Assembly (NCBI GenBank): GCA_021780225.1 | Contig: JAJXZF010000060.1 | Span: forward strand, 1 to 39,121 | Length of the DNA: 39,121 nucleotides | Reading direction: 5' to 3' | From: Deltaproteobacteria bacterium | GTDB lineage: Bacteria; Desulfobacterota; Binatia; Binatales; Binataceae | In this document: in pieces, positions 23,585-31,842 of the stretch | Layout: each line of letters opens with the position of its first letter | Position numbering within the stretch: the stretch's first letter is position 1 | Made by a program: the position numbers and the translations under genes | The notes under the pieces: generated by a model | Seen by the model: the letters and a program-made list of their open reading frames with translations, nothing else | The model's database searches: none | What the model was told of the DNA's origin: nothing

Positions 23585-24844
23585 TCAGACCGCGGTCGCC
23601 GTAATCGCGGGGAGAAATCGATTGCGGAAATCCTCCGCTCCAAGCCCCGTATAAACGGCGATTCGCGACAGGGCCGGTTCCTTAAGATCGCGCGGCTCGA
23701 GGCGAATCATATAGGAGCGCGCGACGCGATAGGACTCGGTCGAAACGTCAACAAATCGCACCTTGATGCGTCCGGTTTCAGGATCGAGCAATTGCGGCAA
23801 CTCGACCGGCGCCACACGCCCGCCGGTGATCGCAATCAACGCGCCGGACCCTCCTTCGAGGAGATAGCGGACCGCGCCGTACCCCAGCGTGCGCGTGTAT
23901 TCCGTGTCGAAAGGAACCGGCTTGGCGCAGCGCAGCTCGTAACCGATATCCTTCGCGACCACATTCGCCGTCACGCCGATCTCTTTGAGGCAATCGCGCA
24001 CGCGCTCTCGCAACAGCGCGCCGAGCGGGATATCGGCGATATGGATGTGGCCGTAAGAATCGCGCTCCAAACCGGAGGCAGCCGGCAACGTTTCGGGATC
24101 GAGCCGCTCGGCGATGCCCTCCGCGACGATCGCGACGCCGTTGTCATGGCCCATCGAAGCGCGCTTCACGATCGCTCCCACGATGGTGTCGACGACCAGC
24201 GAAAAATCGAACTTCTCGCCGCGAAATTCCTCTGGAATCACCGCGAGCGTGGCGCCCGCGGACTTGCACATGCTGAGCGCGAGAAAGCCCGCCTTGCGCC
24301 CCATCGACACCGCCAGATACCAGCGGCCGGTGGTTCGCGCGTCTTCCATCAGCGACTCGATAATCGCCGTTCCGGTCGCGCGCGCGGTCTCGAAACCAAA
24401 AGTCGGCGCGTTTTCCGGCAGCGGCAAGTCATTGTCGATCGTTTTCGGAACCGTCGCCACGCCGATGCGTCCGCGCGCCCGTTCCGCGATTTGCGCCGCG
24501 CCGAAGGTGGTGTCGTCGCCGCCGATGCACAGCAGATAGCGCACGCGCAGCCGTATCAGCGTATCGATCACGCGCTGCAAAGTGGCTTCGTCTCGCGCCG
24601 GATTCGTCCGCGACGTCCGCAACACCGACCCGCCCGTAAAATGAATCCGGCTGACATCCGCGATGCGAAGATCGACGGTGTGGGATGTATCGCCCTCGAC
24701 CAGCCATCGGTACCCGTCGCGCAAACCGATGACGCGCAGGCCGTTATTGATCGCTTCGATGGCGGCGGAGGCGATCACGCCGTTGATTCCCGGCGCCGGA
24801 CCGCCGCCGACCAGAATCGCCAGGACCGGAAGACCGTCGCTCAT
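23585..24844 (-). CDS. pfp: Pyrophosphate-type 6-phosphofructokinase
   Basis: A 419-residue PfkA-superfamily enzyme that phosphorylates fructose 6-phosphate in glycolysis (reversibly when PPi-dependent). Signatures are an N-terminal VGGGPAPGINGVI, CIGGDDTTFGAA (GGDD at 108-111) and VPKTIDND (132-139), followed by MGRKAGFLALSMCKSAGAT. An Asp after GGD and a Lys in PKTIDND are the residue choices typical of PPi-dependent enzymes; ATP enzymes usually have GGDG/S and PGTIDND. The start is ATG 24844 with GGGAGG six bases upstream; the frame continues to 24877. It is divergent from pstS. Confidence 0.88.
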   Translation of the reverse strand: MSDGLPVLAILVGGGPAPGINGVIASAAIEAINNGLRVIGLRDGYRWLVEGDTSHTVDLRIADVSRIHFTGGSVLRTSRTNPARDEATLQRVIDTLIRLRVRYLLCIGGDDTTFGAAQIAERARGRIGVATVPKTIDNDLPLPENAPTFGFETARATGTAIIESLMEDARTTGRWYLAVSMGRKAGFLALSMCKSAGATLAVIPEEFRGEKFDFSLVVDTIVGAIVKRASMGHDNGVAIVAEGIAERLDPETLPAASGLERDSYGHIHIADIPLGALLRERVRDCLKEIGVTANVVAKDIGYELRCAKPVPFDTEYTRTLGYGAVRYLLEGGSGALIAITGGRVAPVELPQLLDPETGRIKVRFVDVSTESYRVARSYMIRLEPRDLKEPALSRIAVYTGLGAEDFRNRFLPAITATAV

Positions 24845-25090
24845 CACAAACCCTCCCGCTGATTTTTCAACTACCACGCTTGCCGCGGCGAACGAATAGG
24901 CCGCGCTCGGCCAGGCGTGTCCGGCCGCAGAAGCGCTAATGTCCGGCGATGCGCTGTGTAAGCGTGTTTAATTAGCCCCGCGTTAATTGCGGCCTAACCG
25001 AAATGTAACAATTGCTGCCTAAACTCGCCCAAGCGAAGTCTGATGGATTCCAACGGGAAGCAAGTTTTCAACAGTGCAAGAGGAGGAACG

Positions 25091-26131
25091 ATGGTAAAGG
25101 TCAGGAATTTTGTTGCGCTCGGTCTGTTGGCGCTTTTGGCGTTCGCGGGGCCGCAAATCGCCCACGCCCAGATGCTGATCAACGGAGCCGGCTCAACCTT
25201 CGGCTACCCCATCTATTCAAAATGGTTTGACGCTTACACCAAGGTCGATCCGAGCGTGCGGTTCAACTACCAATCCATCGGCTCAGGCGGCGGAATCATG
25301 ATGCTTCGCAACCAGACCGTCGCGATTGGCGCGAGCGACGCGCCGTTGAGCGACGCGCAGGAAAAGCAGATGCCCGGACCGGTGCTGCATTTTCCCTCCG
25401 TCCTCGGCGCCGTCGTGATGTCCTACAACCTTCCGGAAGTTAAGAGCGTCATCAAACTCACCGGTCCTGCGATCGCCGACATTTATCTCGGCAAGGTGAC
25501 CAAATGGAACGATCCTGAGATCGCCAAGCTGAATCCGGGCGTGACTTTTCCGGACAAGCCTATCCTTGTGGTCCATCGTTCCGAGGGCAGCGGCACCACC
25601 TACATTTTTGCCGATTACCTGTCCAAAGTGAGCCCGGAATGGGCCAAACAGGTCGGCAAAGGAACATCAATCCGATGGCCGGCCGGGCTTGGCGGCAAAG
25701 GCAGCGAAGGCGTTACGGGTTTGGTTCAGCAAACCCCGGGCGCGCTCGGTTACGTCGAATTAACCTACGCCCTCGCGAACAAAATCTCCTTCGCCACCGT
25801 ACAAAATCATGACGGCGCATGGATCGTTCCCAGCCTGCACGGAGTCACTAAAGCCGCGGCCGGAGCCGCCGCGAATATGCCGGCTGATTTTCGCGTGTCG
25901 ATCACCGACGCGCCCGGCGCCGAATCCTATCCGATTTCATCGTTCACCTGGCTGCTCATCTACCAGACCCAGGCGAGCAAGGCGGCCGGAACGCAGGTCG
26001 TTAATTTTCTGAAATGGGCGCTGACCGACGGTCAAAAGTACGCGCCAGCGCTCTATTATGCGCCGCTGCCGAAATCCGTCGTCAAAAAGGAACTGGCGCA
26101 ACTTGCCGGAGTGTCGATTCCCGCGAACTGA
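25091..26131 (+). CDS. pstS: Phosphate ABC transporter substrate-binding protein PstS
   Basis: A 346-residue periplasmic phosphate-binding protein. It has a signal peptide (MVKVRNFVALGLLALLAFAG...AHA), then the PstS motifs INGAGSTFGYPIYSKW, YQSIGSGGGI, GASDAPL, VVHRSEGSGTTYIFADYL and GSEGVTGLVQQTPGALGYVE, which contact phosphate. AGAGGAGGAACG precedes ATG 25091; the frame runs to 25043 but that start lacks a site. The pstC, pstA and pstB genes are not in the window. It heads a rightward group with two small exported proteins and a porin. An AT-rich stretch upstream (24960-25015) could hold a Pho-type promoter but I see no clean PhoB box. Confidence 0.93.
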   Translation: MVKVRNFVALGLLALLAFAGPQIAHAQMLINGAGSTFGYPIYSKWFDAYTKVDPSVRFNYQSIGSGGGIMMLRNQTVAIGASDAPLSDAQEKQMPGPVLHFPSVLGAVVMSYNLPEVKSVIKLTGPAIADIYLGKVTKWNDPEIAKLNPGVTFPDKPILVVHRSEGSGTTYIFADYLSKVSPEWAKQVGKGTSIRWPAGLGGKGSEGVTGLVQQTPGALGYVELTYALANKISFATVQNHDGAWIVPSLHGVTKAAAGAAANMPADFRVSITDAPGAESYPISSFTWLLIYQTQASKAAGTQVVNFLKWALTDGQKYAPALYYAPLPKSVVKKELAQLAGVSIPAN

Positions 26132-26165
26132 CGCGGCCGGCAAACAATCACAGGAGATGAAGGCA

Positions 26166-26474
26166 ATGGATGTTCAAAAGCACGTTCGATTTCGACGCTT
26201 CGCCGGCCTCACCGCCGGCGCCGCCGCGCTTTTGTTGGCGAGCGGTCCGGTGACGTCGTATGCGCAAACCGCCGGCAACCCGACGGTGATGGCCAGCGCA
26301 CCGGCCGATCCGCCAATGAAGGTCTCGGCCCGTAACGACGCGCCGCCGCCGAAAGCCGAGGATTGCGCGATCGTCACGGTCTCGACGCCCATGAAGTACG
26401 CCTGCAACGGCAAGGTCTATACGAGTTACGAACTGCAGCATCTTCGCGAAAAGTGGGAGGCGGCGCATAAATGA
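26166..26474 (+). CDS. Small exported protein of the pstS-porin group, function unknown
   Basis: A 102-residue protein with a signal peptide (basic MDVQKHVRFRRF, hydrophobic GAAALLLASG, cleavage near SYAQ) and a short mature part containing two cysteines, EDCAIVTVSTPMKYACNGKV, likely a disulfide in the periplasm. AGGAG lies nine bases before ATG 26166; an ATG at 26157 directly abuts that site and is less likely. It lies between pstS and a porin, so an envelope role in phosphate uptake is plausible. I do not recognise the family. Confidence 0.75.
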   Translation: MDVQKHVRFRRFAGLTAGAAALLLASGPVTSYAQTAGNPTVMASAPADPPMKVSARNDAPPPKAEDCAIVTVSTPMKYACNGKVYTSYELQHLREKWEAAHK

Positions 26475-26623
26475 TGAACCGTTCCGGGTGGTTTGAAGCG
26501 GCGGGAGGAGACCAGCCGCGGACGCACGGTGGCGATGTCGCCGGCGGCGAGCGGACGCTTCGGGCGTCCGTCCGCCGGCGCGCGTTTGCCGGCCAAATAA
26601 TTCGATATTTTTGGAGCTACCGA

Positions 26624-28294
26624 ATGAAATTATCCACTGGCTTGACGATTGCTGCCGCAGGCCTCGCGCTGTTCCTGGCGGCGTTCAACGGAACGGGCGG
26701 CGTCGCCTACGCGCAAGCCTCGCCATACGCTTCCGGGGGGATGAGTGTTTCGTCCGGCGGACTCTCGCCAATCAGCGCGAGTTCCGGGATGACGCTGTGG
26801 ACGGATCCGGCGACCGGCGAAGTTTTCACCCGTCCGGGCCCCGGCCGCACGCCGCTGAATCTGCCCGTCGCGAGTCCGCAAAGCCAGCAGGATCTGATGC
26901 AGAAGCTGCAGCAGCAGGAGCAAAAGACCGCTGAGCTGGAACAGCAGGTTCAAACGATCGAACCGGCTTGGCAGGATTATCTCGGCAGTTTCAAGAACAA
27001 GGTCAGCATCGGCGGACAGTTCTGGGGCGACTGGTCGATGTACACGCATACGAGCTGGGCGCCTCAGTTGCTGACCCAGATCAATCCTCCGGGTCCCGGA
27101 AACAATCTTTACAACTCGTTCGATATCACGCGCGCGTATATCAACGTCTTTTTCAACCCGACCTCTGACTGGACGATGCGGCTTACGCCGAACATCTATC
27201 GCACCACCGGCACCACGGCGAATCAGGGCTACGGCAAGACCGGCGGCATCGGCAGCGATTTGCAGGGCAATCTCGGTTTCCGCCTGAAGTACGGTTATGT
27301 CCAGTGGAACACTCCGTTCGAAAATCTGGGCATCGACCCGATCAAGAAGGACGTAATCGTCCTCGGCCAGCAGCCCCAGCCGCTCACGGCCTGGGAAGAA
27401 GATCTGTACGGCTATCGTTTCGTGAACCTGACCACCTGGAACATGAGCATCTCGTCAACCTTCCCCGGCGTGAGCATCCAGGGTCCAATCACTTTCGGTC
27501 CCGAGAATCTGCAGTACATCGATTACAATATCGGCGCGTTCAACAACGCCAGCTTTCACGCGCTCGAGCAGACCAACACCAAGGAGGTCATGGCGCGCGT
27601 ATCGCTCTATCCGTTTGGCGCGCGCTGGCGTTTCGACGGACTTGGCTTGACGACGTTTTACGATTATGGATACGGCAACGTCACGCCCGACAACCTCGAT
27701 ATTCCGTCGAACCTGAAAGGCCCGAACGCGCGAATCGAACGCCTCGCGGAAATCGTGCACTACACGGCGGACAATTGGGGCCTCGCCTTCGAGTACGACT
27801 GGGGCAAAAATGCGTGGACGCCCGGCAACCAGTATTCGGGTTCCGGTCCGGCCGAGATCTTCGGAGAAACGCCGAGCCTGCCGCCGGCCGCCACGCTCAA
27901 CCAGGAAGCGTTCGCGAATCTCGCGAGCGCACTGCTCAACAACGGCCGCACCACGCAGCAGGCGTTCAACCTGTTCGGCCATTACCATATTCCCGACACG
28001 AAGTTCACGCTGTTCGGATGGATCAACCAGTTCAACACCAATACTGACGTGAATAACAATCCGTTCGACTGGCAGCGGTATGTCGTCGGCATAGCCTATC
28101 AGTACAATGAATACCTGCGCTTCGCGATCGATGAACAGGCGATTCTGTACTATCAAAACCAGTACAACTTCCCGGTCTCGTACGCCAAGCAGTTCAACTT
28201 CGTGGCGCCGAAGGGCTTCAAGGGCAAGACCATACCCAACGTAGTACTGCCCGACATGCATACGACGATGGTCAACATCGAGTATATGTTCTAA
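26624..28294 (+). CDS. Outer-membrane porin (phosphate-porin-like)
   Basis: A 556-residue beta-barrel protein. It has a signal peptide (MKLSTGLTIAAAGLALFLAA...AYAQ), a Gln/Glu-rich coiled segment (QQDLMQKLQQQEQKTAELEQ, about 90-115), then a barrel of alternating aromatic strands, e.g. VSIGGQFWGDWSMYTHTSW and FDITRAYINVFFNPTSDWTM, ending in MVNIEYMF with the C-terminal Phe used by the Bam machinery. The architecture, coiled segment followed by a 16-18-strand-size barrel, resembles OprO/OprP-like porins. ATG 26624 follows TTGGAGCTACCGA; the frame opens earlier (26471) but without a signal peptide at its start. Its place after pstS supports phosphate or anion passage, which is inferred. Confidence 0.87.
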   Translation: MKLSTGLTIAAAGLALFLAAFNGTGGVAYAQASPYASGGMSVSSGGLSPISASSGMTLWTDPATGEVFTRPGPGRTPLNLPVASPQSQQDLMQKLQQQEQKTAELEQQVQTIEPAWQDYLGSFKNKVSIGGQFWGDWSMYTHTSWAPQLLTQINPPGPGNNLYNSFDITRAYINVFFNPTSDWTMRLTPNIYRTTGTTANQGYGKTGGIGSDLQGNLGFRLKYGYVQWNTPFENLGIDPIKKDVIVLGQQPQPLTAWEEDLYGYRFVNLTTWNMSISSTFPGVSIQGPITFGPENLQYIDYNIGAFNNASFHALEQTNTKEVMARVSLYPFGARWRFDGLGLTTFYDYGYGNVTPDNLDIPSNLKGPNARIERLAEIVHYTADNWGLAFEYDWGKNAWTPGNQYSGSGPAEIFGETPSLPPAATLNQEAFANLASALLNNGRTTQQAFNLFGHYHIPDTKFTLFGWINQFNTNTDVNNNPFDWQRYVVGIAYQYNEYLRFAIDEQAILYYQNQYNFPVSYAKQFNFVAPKGFKGKTIPNVVLPDMHTTMVNIEYMF

Positions 28295-28320
28295 CGCATT
28301 CGGAGAAAGAGAAAATTATA

Positions 28321-28689
28321 ATGCCGATAAAACGCAATTACGGACGTGACGGCGCCTCAAACGGCCGCGGCGGGCGATTTTCGTCCGCCGTGCGGACGGG
28401 TGCGGCCGCCCTCGCCGCTCTCGCCCTGCTCGCATTCGCGGCGCCGAATTGCCGGGCGCAATCCGGCGCCTCCGAAGGCTCCGCGCAAACGCGAAGCTCC
28501 GGCGATATGAGCAAGTGGATTGGGATGACCACGCATCAGGTGCGCAAGAAGCTCGGAGAACCGACTTCCTCGCAAATGCTGCAGGAAACCGGCGGGCTCT
28601 TGATGGTCTACGCCAAGCCCGGCAAGCCCCACTACGTGTTCGAGTTCGGGCCTAACGGCAAGGTCGATAAGGCCACTGTACTCCACTAA
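28321..28689 (+). CDS. Small exported SmpA/OmlA-like protein
   Basis: A 122-residue protein with a long basic N-terminus and a signal peptide (TGAAALAALALLAFAAPNCRAQ). The mature domain, WIGMTTHQVRKKLGEP followed by GGLLMVYAKPGKPHYVFEFG and NGKVDKATVL, has the helix-turn then beta-sheet pattern of the SmpA/BamE-like fold (G-M-T...V...LG.P). There is a Cys near the cleavage site but no proper lipobox. It closes the pstS-porin group and is followed by an intrinsic terminator. BamE-like domains help with outer-membrane protein assembly; its role here is inferred. Confidence 0.78.
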   Translation: MPIKRNYGRDGASNGRGGRFSSAVRTGAAALAALALLAFAAPNCRAQSGASEGSAQTRSSGDMSKWIGMTTHQVRKKLGEPTSSQMLQETGGLLMVYAKPGKPHYVFEFGPNGKVDKATVLH

Positions 28690-28695
28690 ACGCTT

Positions 28696-28735
28696 GGGCC
28701 GTCGGACGGATTGACCCGTTCGGCGGCCCTTTTTT
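28696..28735 (+). terminator. Rho-independent terminator after the pstS-porin group
   Basis: GGGCCGTCGGAC pairs with GTTCGGCGGCCC around an ATTGACCC-type loop and is followed by TTTTTT (28730-28735). It lies seven bases after the stop of the SmpA-like gene. A second hairpin (GCGCCCGCG, T-run, CGCGGGCGC) follows immediately. Confidence 0.85.
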
Positions 28736-28779
28736 GCGCCCGCGTTTTTTCGCGCGGGCGCCTGCTACGATAGAAAACG

Positions 28780-29127
28780 GTGACGCCCAATAAACTACAT
28801 GCATCCGTCTCGATTTTGGCCGCGGCTCTGCTTGGACTTTGCTCCTGCGCGGCGCCGGGATCTCCTGCCGAGGGCTATCCTCCTCCGCCCGGCTTGTCTC
28901 CCGCTCGCACCGCGTTGATAGCCAAGCTGGAGCAAGCCGAGGAATCCGACGTGGGCAACTCCCAAGCCTACACCTGGAGCAACCCCGATCTCGACAACCG
29001 CTACAAAGAAAAAGCGAAAGAAGTACAGGCGCTGATCATAGAACTAGAGGCCGGGGATAACGTCCCGCCCCAAGAGATAAATGACGCGCTCGATAATTCT
29101 TCCTTGCGCGGGCTTGGCGGCTACTGA
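28780..29127 (+). CDS. Small lipoprotein, function unknown
   Basis: A 115-residue protein with a lipoprotein signal (SILAAALLGLCSCAAPG; acylated Cys near 22-24), then a proline-rich linker (PPPPGLSPAR) and a helical part, LIAKLEQAEESDVGN and NRYKEKAKEVQALIIELEAG, ending in LRGLGGY. It begins with GTG at 28780; the ribosome-binding site is weak. No family recognised. It sits alone between two terminators. Confidence 0.6.
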   Translation: MTPNKLHASVSILAAALLGLCSCAAPGSPAEGYPPPPGLSPARTALIAKLEQAEESDVGNSQAYTWSNPDLDNRYKEKAKEVQALIIELEAGDNVPPQEINDALDNSSLRGLGGY

Positions 29128-29187
29128 TTAATCCAAACGCGCGCGCGCGCCGAGTGCGCCGGCTTTCCCGTTAATTTCCAAAAAATT

Positions 29188-29217
29188 GAGCGAGGCGGCC
29201 CGCCGGCCGTCTCGCTC
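29188..29217 (-). terminator. Rho-independent terminator of the LLM/MaoC operon
   Basis: The stem GAGCGAGGCGGCC / GGCCGTCTCGCTC (13 pairs with one G-T) has a CGCC loop. On the minus strand it is followed by CAATTTTTTGG (plus-strand 29178-29187), a proper T-run. It lies about 35 bp past the stop of the MaoC-like gene. Confidence 0.8.
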
Positions 29218-29250
29218 TCATGATGCGTAAGCGTAATGCCGGCGCTTGCG

Positions 29251-30390
29251 CTAACCGCGCGACGGCAGCCGCACTGTCGCCTTCGCCCGCACCGACAATT
29301 CGCCGTCCTGCTGCGCCGCGACCTGTTCGATCTCGGCGTAATGCTGGCCGTCCTGAGCGAAGGTCCGCTTGACTTCGCCGTTGATGTACAGCGTGTCGCC
29401 GACCGGATTGTGCCGGCGGATCTGCACCTCGATATGGCTCAGGAAGCCGGCGTCGCCCATCCAGTTGGTCACGTGATGCGTCATCCAGGAGCATCGCTCC
29501 GGCCCGTAGTCGTAGGCCGCCGGCGTGCCCACCAGTAACGCCAGATCATCTTCCCAGTGCACGCGCTCCGGTATGTCGGGGATGCCGAACTTGTTCGGAA
29601 TTCCGAGTCCCGGATGTTTCTGCAATTGCCGCCAGGCGAGCTTGTTCGCCCGTATATACAGTCCGCCCCAGCCCTGCGCGAAGGCGATAAATCCGGTCGC
29701 GGTCATCGGCCCTTTGACCATCGTCGGCAGCTTCTCGCCCGCTTTTACGTCCTCGATATAGCGGGGCGTGGCGCCGCGGACCTCCTCGGCCTCATACAGC
29801 GCGAAGATTTTCGTCAAATCGTCGCGCGAGTAATGGACCGGTTTTTTCGCCTTCACTTCCGTGTATTTGGTGCCGCGCTCGCGCGCGGTGTCGCGCTCGG
29901 TGCGAAAGCACCAGCTATCGCCCTCGGCGACAACCTCGTCGCGTTGATTGATGAATTCGCAGCGATAGATCTGCTGGATCGAGCGGCCGGCGAAGCGGGT
30001 ATCATGCTCGATCAGATCTTTCAGCCAGACGCGCGTCCGAAACTCGTCGCCGTGCAGCATCGGCCGCCGCCACGTCACGTCGATCCCTGCGAACATCGCA
30101 TGTACGCCCGGCAATCCGCCCACGTAGCCGCTGAAAACCCGGTCGAGCGGGAAGATAAAGGACGGCGGCGCGGCCAGCCGGCCATACGCCGCGCCGCGCG
30201 CATAGGCCGGATCGCACCACAAGGGATTGTCGTCGCCGATTCCATGCGCCCAGTGACGGATATTGTCGCGGCTCGCCTCATGGCACCACGGTTCGAGCGT
30301 GTCCTCGATCGCCACGCCGATCAGCTTGCGCAGATCGGCGACGCTCTTGTCCGTGATAAGTGAAAAACGCTGTTGTGGCGATGCTGCCAT
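29251..30390 (-). CDS. MaoC-like double-hotdog hydratase
   Basis: A 379-residue protein with two MaoC-type hotdog halves. The first half has HEASRDNIRHWAHGIGDDNP, the usual R..I..FA..IGDxNP hydratase motif, followed by YGRLAAPPSFIF and WRRPMLHGDEF. The second half has the matching VHWEDDLALLVGTPAAYDYG, TNWMGDAGFLSHIEVQIRRH and NPVGDTLYINGEVK. Related proteins hydrate enoyl-CoA or act as FAS1-like dehydratases. The start is ATG 30390; the frame is open to 30543 but that region overlaps the upstream gene. It lies 53 bp after the LLM oxidoreductase and is probably cotranscribed. The substrate is not evident. Confidence 0.87.
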   Translation of the reverse strand: MAASPQQRFSLITDKSVADLRKLIGVAIEDTLEPWCHEASRDNIRHWAHGIGDDNPLWCDPAYARGAAYGRLAAPPSFIFPLDRVFSGYVGGLPGVHAMFAGIDVTWRRPMLHGDEFRTRVWLKDLIEHDTRFAGRSIQQIYRCEFINQRDEVVAEGDSWCFRTERDTARERGTKYTEVKAKKPVHYSRDDLTKIFALYEAEEVRGATPRYIEDVKAGEKLPTMVKGPMTATGFIAFAQGWGGLYIRANKLAWRQLQKHPGLGIPNKFGIPDIPERVHWEDDLALLVGTPAAYDYGPERCSWMTHHVTNWMGDAGFLSHIEVQIRRHNPVGDTLYINGEVKRTFAQDGQHYAEIEQVAAQQDGELSVRAKATVRLPSRG

Positions 30391-30443
30391 TACTGAGTTC
30401 CCGTCGCTCCTTGTGTTCCGCGAATTTCGGCCTGCGAATCGCT

Positions 30444-31673
30444 CTATTTGAAACGCGGGATGATCTTCTCGCCGAAAGCGCGAATCTGATTCTTGACCAC
30501 TTCCGCTGGCAACAATCCCTGATCGCCCTGCCACATGAACCATTCCGGATTGACGTTTTCGGCGAGCGCGTCCATCTCCTTGCGCACGCCGTCAACGTTG
30601 CCGAAAAAGGCGAACTTCGCTTTTTCAACGCGCTCGAGCGTGCATTCCTCGACCGGCAGCATCCGGCCCGCATACTTCGCGTCGTCTTCGGGGAAACGCC
30701 ACGCCTCCCAAAACCCGAAATGGTAGAAGAATTTCCGGAAGCCGACGCCGACCGCGCCGTCCTGCGCCATCCGCATCGCCTGCTCGCGGTTCTCGCCGAT
30801 ATTGACGCAACGCAGCACGCCGATGCCCTCGCCGAGGTTGAGCTTGCGCCCGTGCTCGGCCGATTCCTTGCGATAGATCTCCGCCAGCTCCCGCACCCGC
30901 TTCGGTTCTGAAATCAGGATGCTCGGCGTGATCCGCTCGCGCGCCGTCCAGCGCACCGTCTCTTCGCTCACCGAAAACGCCTGAAACAGGGGCGGATGCG
31001 GCTTTTGATAGGGCTTCGGAATCAGGTTGATTGCGCGGATGTTGCCTTTCTCGTCGACCTCGCCCGGCGCGCCGAATTCGCGCGTCCACTCGTGCGGCGC
31101 CCACGGCGTGCCGGTTTCGAAAGGATACGGAAATTCGTAGTGCTTGCCTTTGAAACGAAACGGTTCGTCGCCCCACGCCAGCTTCAGGATGCGAAAAACC
31201 TCTTCAAACGCCTCGCGATTCGTCCGATCGACTTCGCTCTTGTCGCTGACTGTGGCGGAAACGTGAATCTTTTGCGCCATGTTGTTGAGCCAGCGCGTTT
31301 GATAGCCGCGCGCGAACCCAATCAACGTGCGCCCCTTGGTCAACTGATCGAGCCATCCGATTTCCAACGCCAGCCGCATCGGATTCCATCCGGGCAGCAC
31401 ATAGCCGATCGGCCCGACCTTGATATGCCTGGTGTTGTGGATCACATGCTGGGTCAGCAGCGGCAGGCTGCCCATCTCCAGCCCCTCGCCGTGCAAATGA
31501 TGCTCAGGAAAGGCGACGGCGTCGAAACCGACCTCTTCGGCCAAGCGCGCCATTTCCACAACTTCATCGATCATCTTCTGGAAATATTCCGTGCGGTTCG
31601 AGATCGGCCGCAGCTTGCGCCGTTCGTCGAGCGTCGCCGGAATTGTGGGTAGAAAAAAGAACAGAAACTTCAT
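30444..31673 (-). CDS. LLM-class flavin-dependent oxidoreductase (luciferase-like)
   Basis: A 409-residue bacterial-luciferase-family monooxygenase. It has the TIM-barrel features of the family: MARLAEEVGFDAVAFPEHHL, HIKVGPIGYVLPGWNPMRLA, GRTLIGFARGYQTRW and REAFEEVFRILKLAWGDEPF, then RFKGKHYEFPY and KPHPPLFQAFSVSEETVRWT. These enzymes use reduced FMN or F420 for oxygenation or hydride transfer on organic substrates. It is the first gene of a two-gene leftward operon with a MaoC-like hydratase, suggesting joint degradation of a CoA-linked or alicyclic substrate (inferred). AGGAGGACAG precedes ATG 31673. Confidence 0.92.
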   Translation of the reverse strand: MKFLFFFLPTIPATLDERRKLRPISNRTEYFQKMIDEVVEMARLAEEVGFDAVAFPEHHLHGEGLEMGSLPLLTQHVIHNTRHIKVGPIGYVLPGWNPMRLALEIGWLDQLTKGRTLIGFARGYQTRWLNNMAQKIHVSATVSDKSEVDRTNREAFEEVFRILKLAWGDEPFRFKGKHYEFPYPFETGTPWAPHEWTREFGAPGEVDEKGNIRAINLIPKPYQKPHPPLFQAFSVSEETVRWTARERITPSILISEPKRVRELAEIYRKESAEHGRKLNLGEGIGVLRCVNIGENREQAMRMAQDGAVGVGFRKFFYHFGFWEAWRFPEDDAKYAGRMLPVEECTLERVEKAKFAFFGNVDGVRKEMDALAENVNPEWFMWQGDQGLLPAEVVKNQIRAFGEKIIPRFK

Positions 31674-31842
31674 GCGCTGTCCTCCTTTAGCAGCCGTTGC
31701 GCGCAGTCACGGCGGCTATTCATAGCACCAATCGATCGCTTGGCGTTAACCGGCCGAGCGGCCGCCTTGGACTTGGCCCCGATCTTCGCGCAGATTAGAT
31801 TGGGGAGCCGCGGCGGCTCCCCGCGGAAAAGGAGCAACTCCG

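Noticed and set aside
23792-24862. 356-codon plus-strand open frame opposite phosphofructokinase
   Set aside because: Antisense shadow; the opposite strand has clear PFK motifs.
24950-25040. PhoB box upstream of pstS
   Set aside because: TGTAACA-like words occur (25003-25010), but the direct-repeat spacing of a Pho box is not convincing.
31801-31821. Riboswitch-like hairpin before gnd (GGGGAGCC/GGCTCCCC)
   Set aside because: A single GC hairpin close to the ribosome site, with no conserved aptamer pattern.
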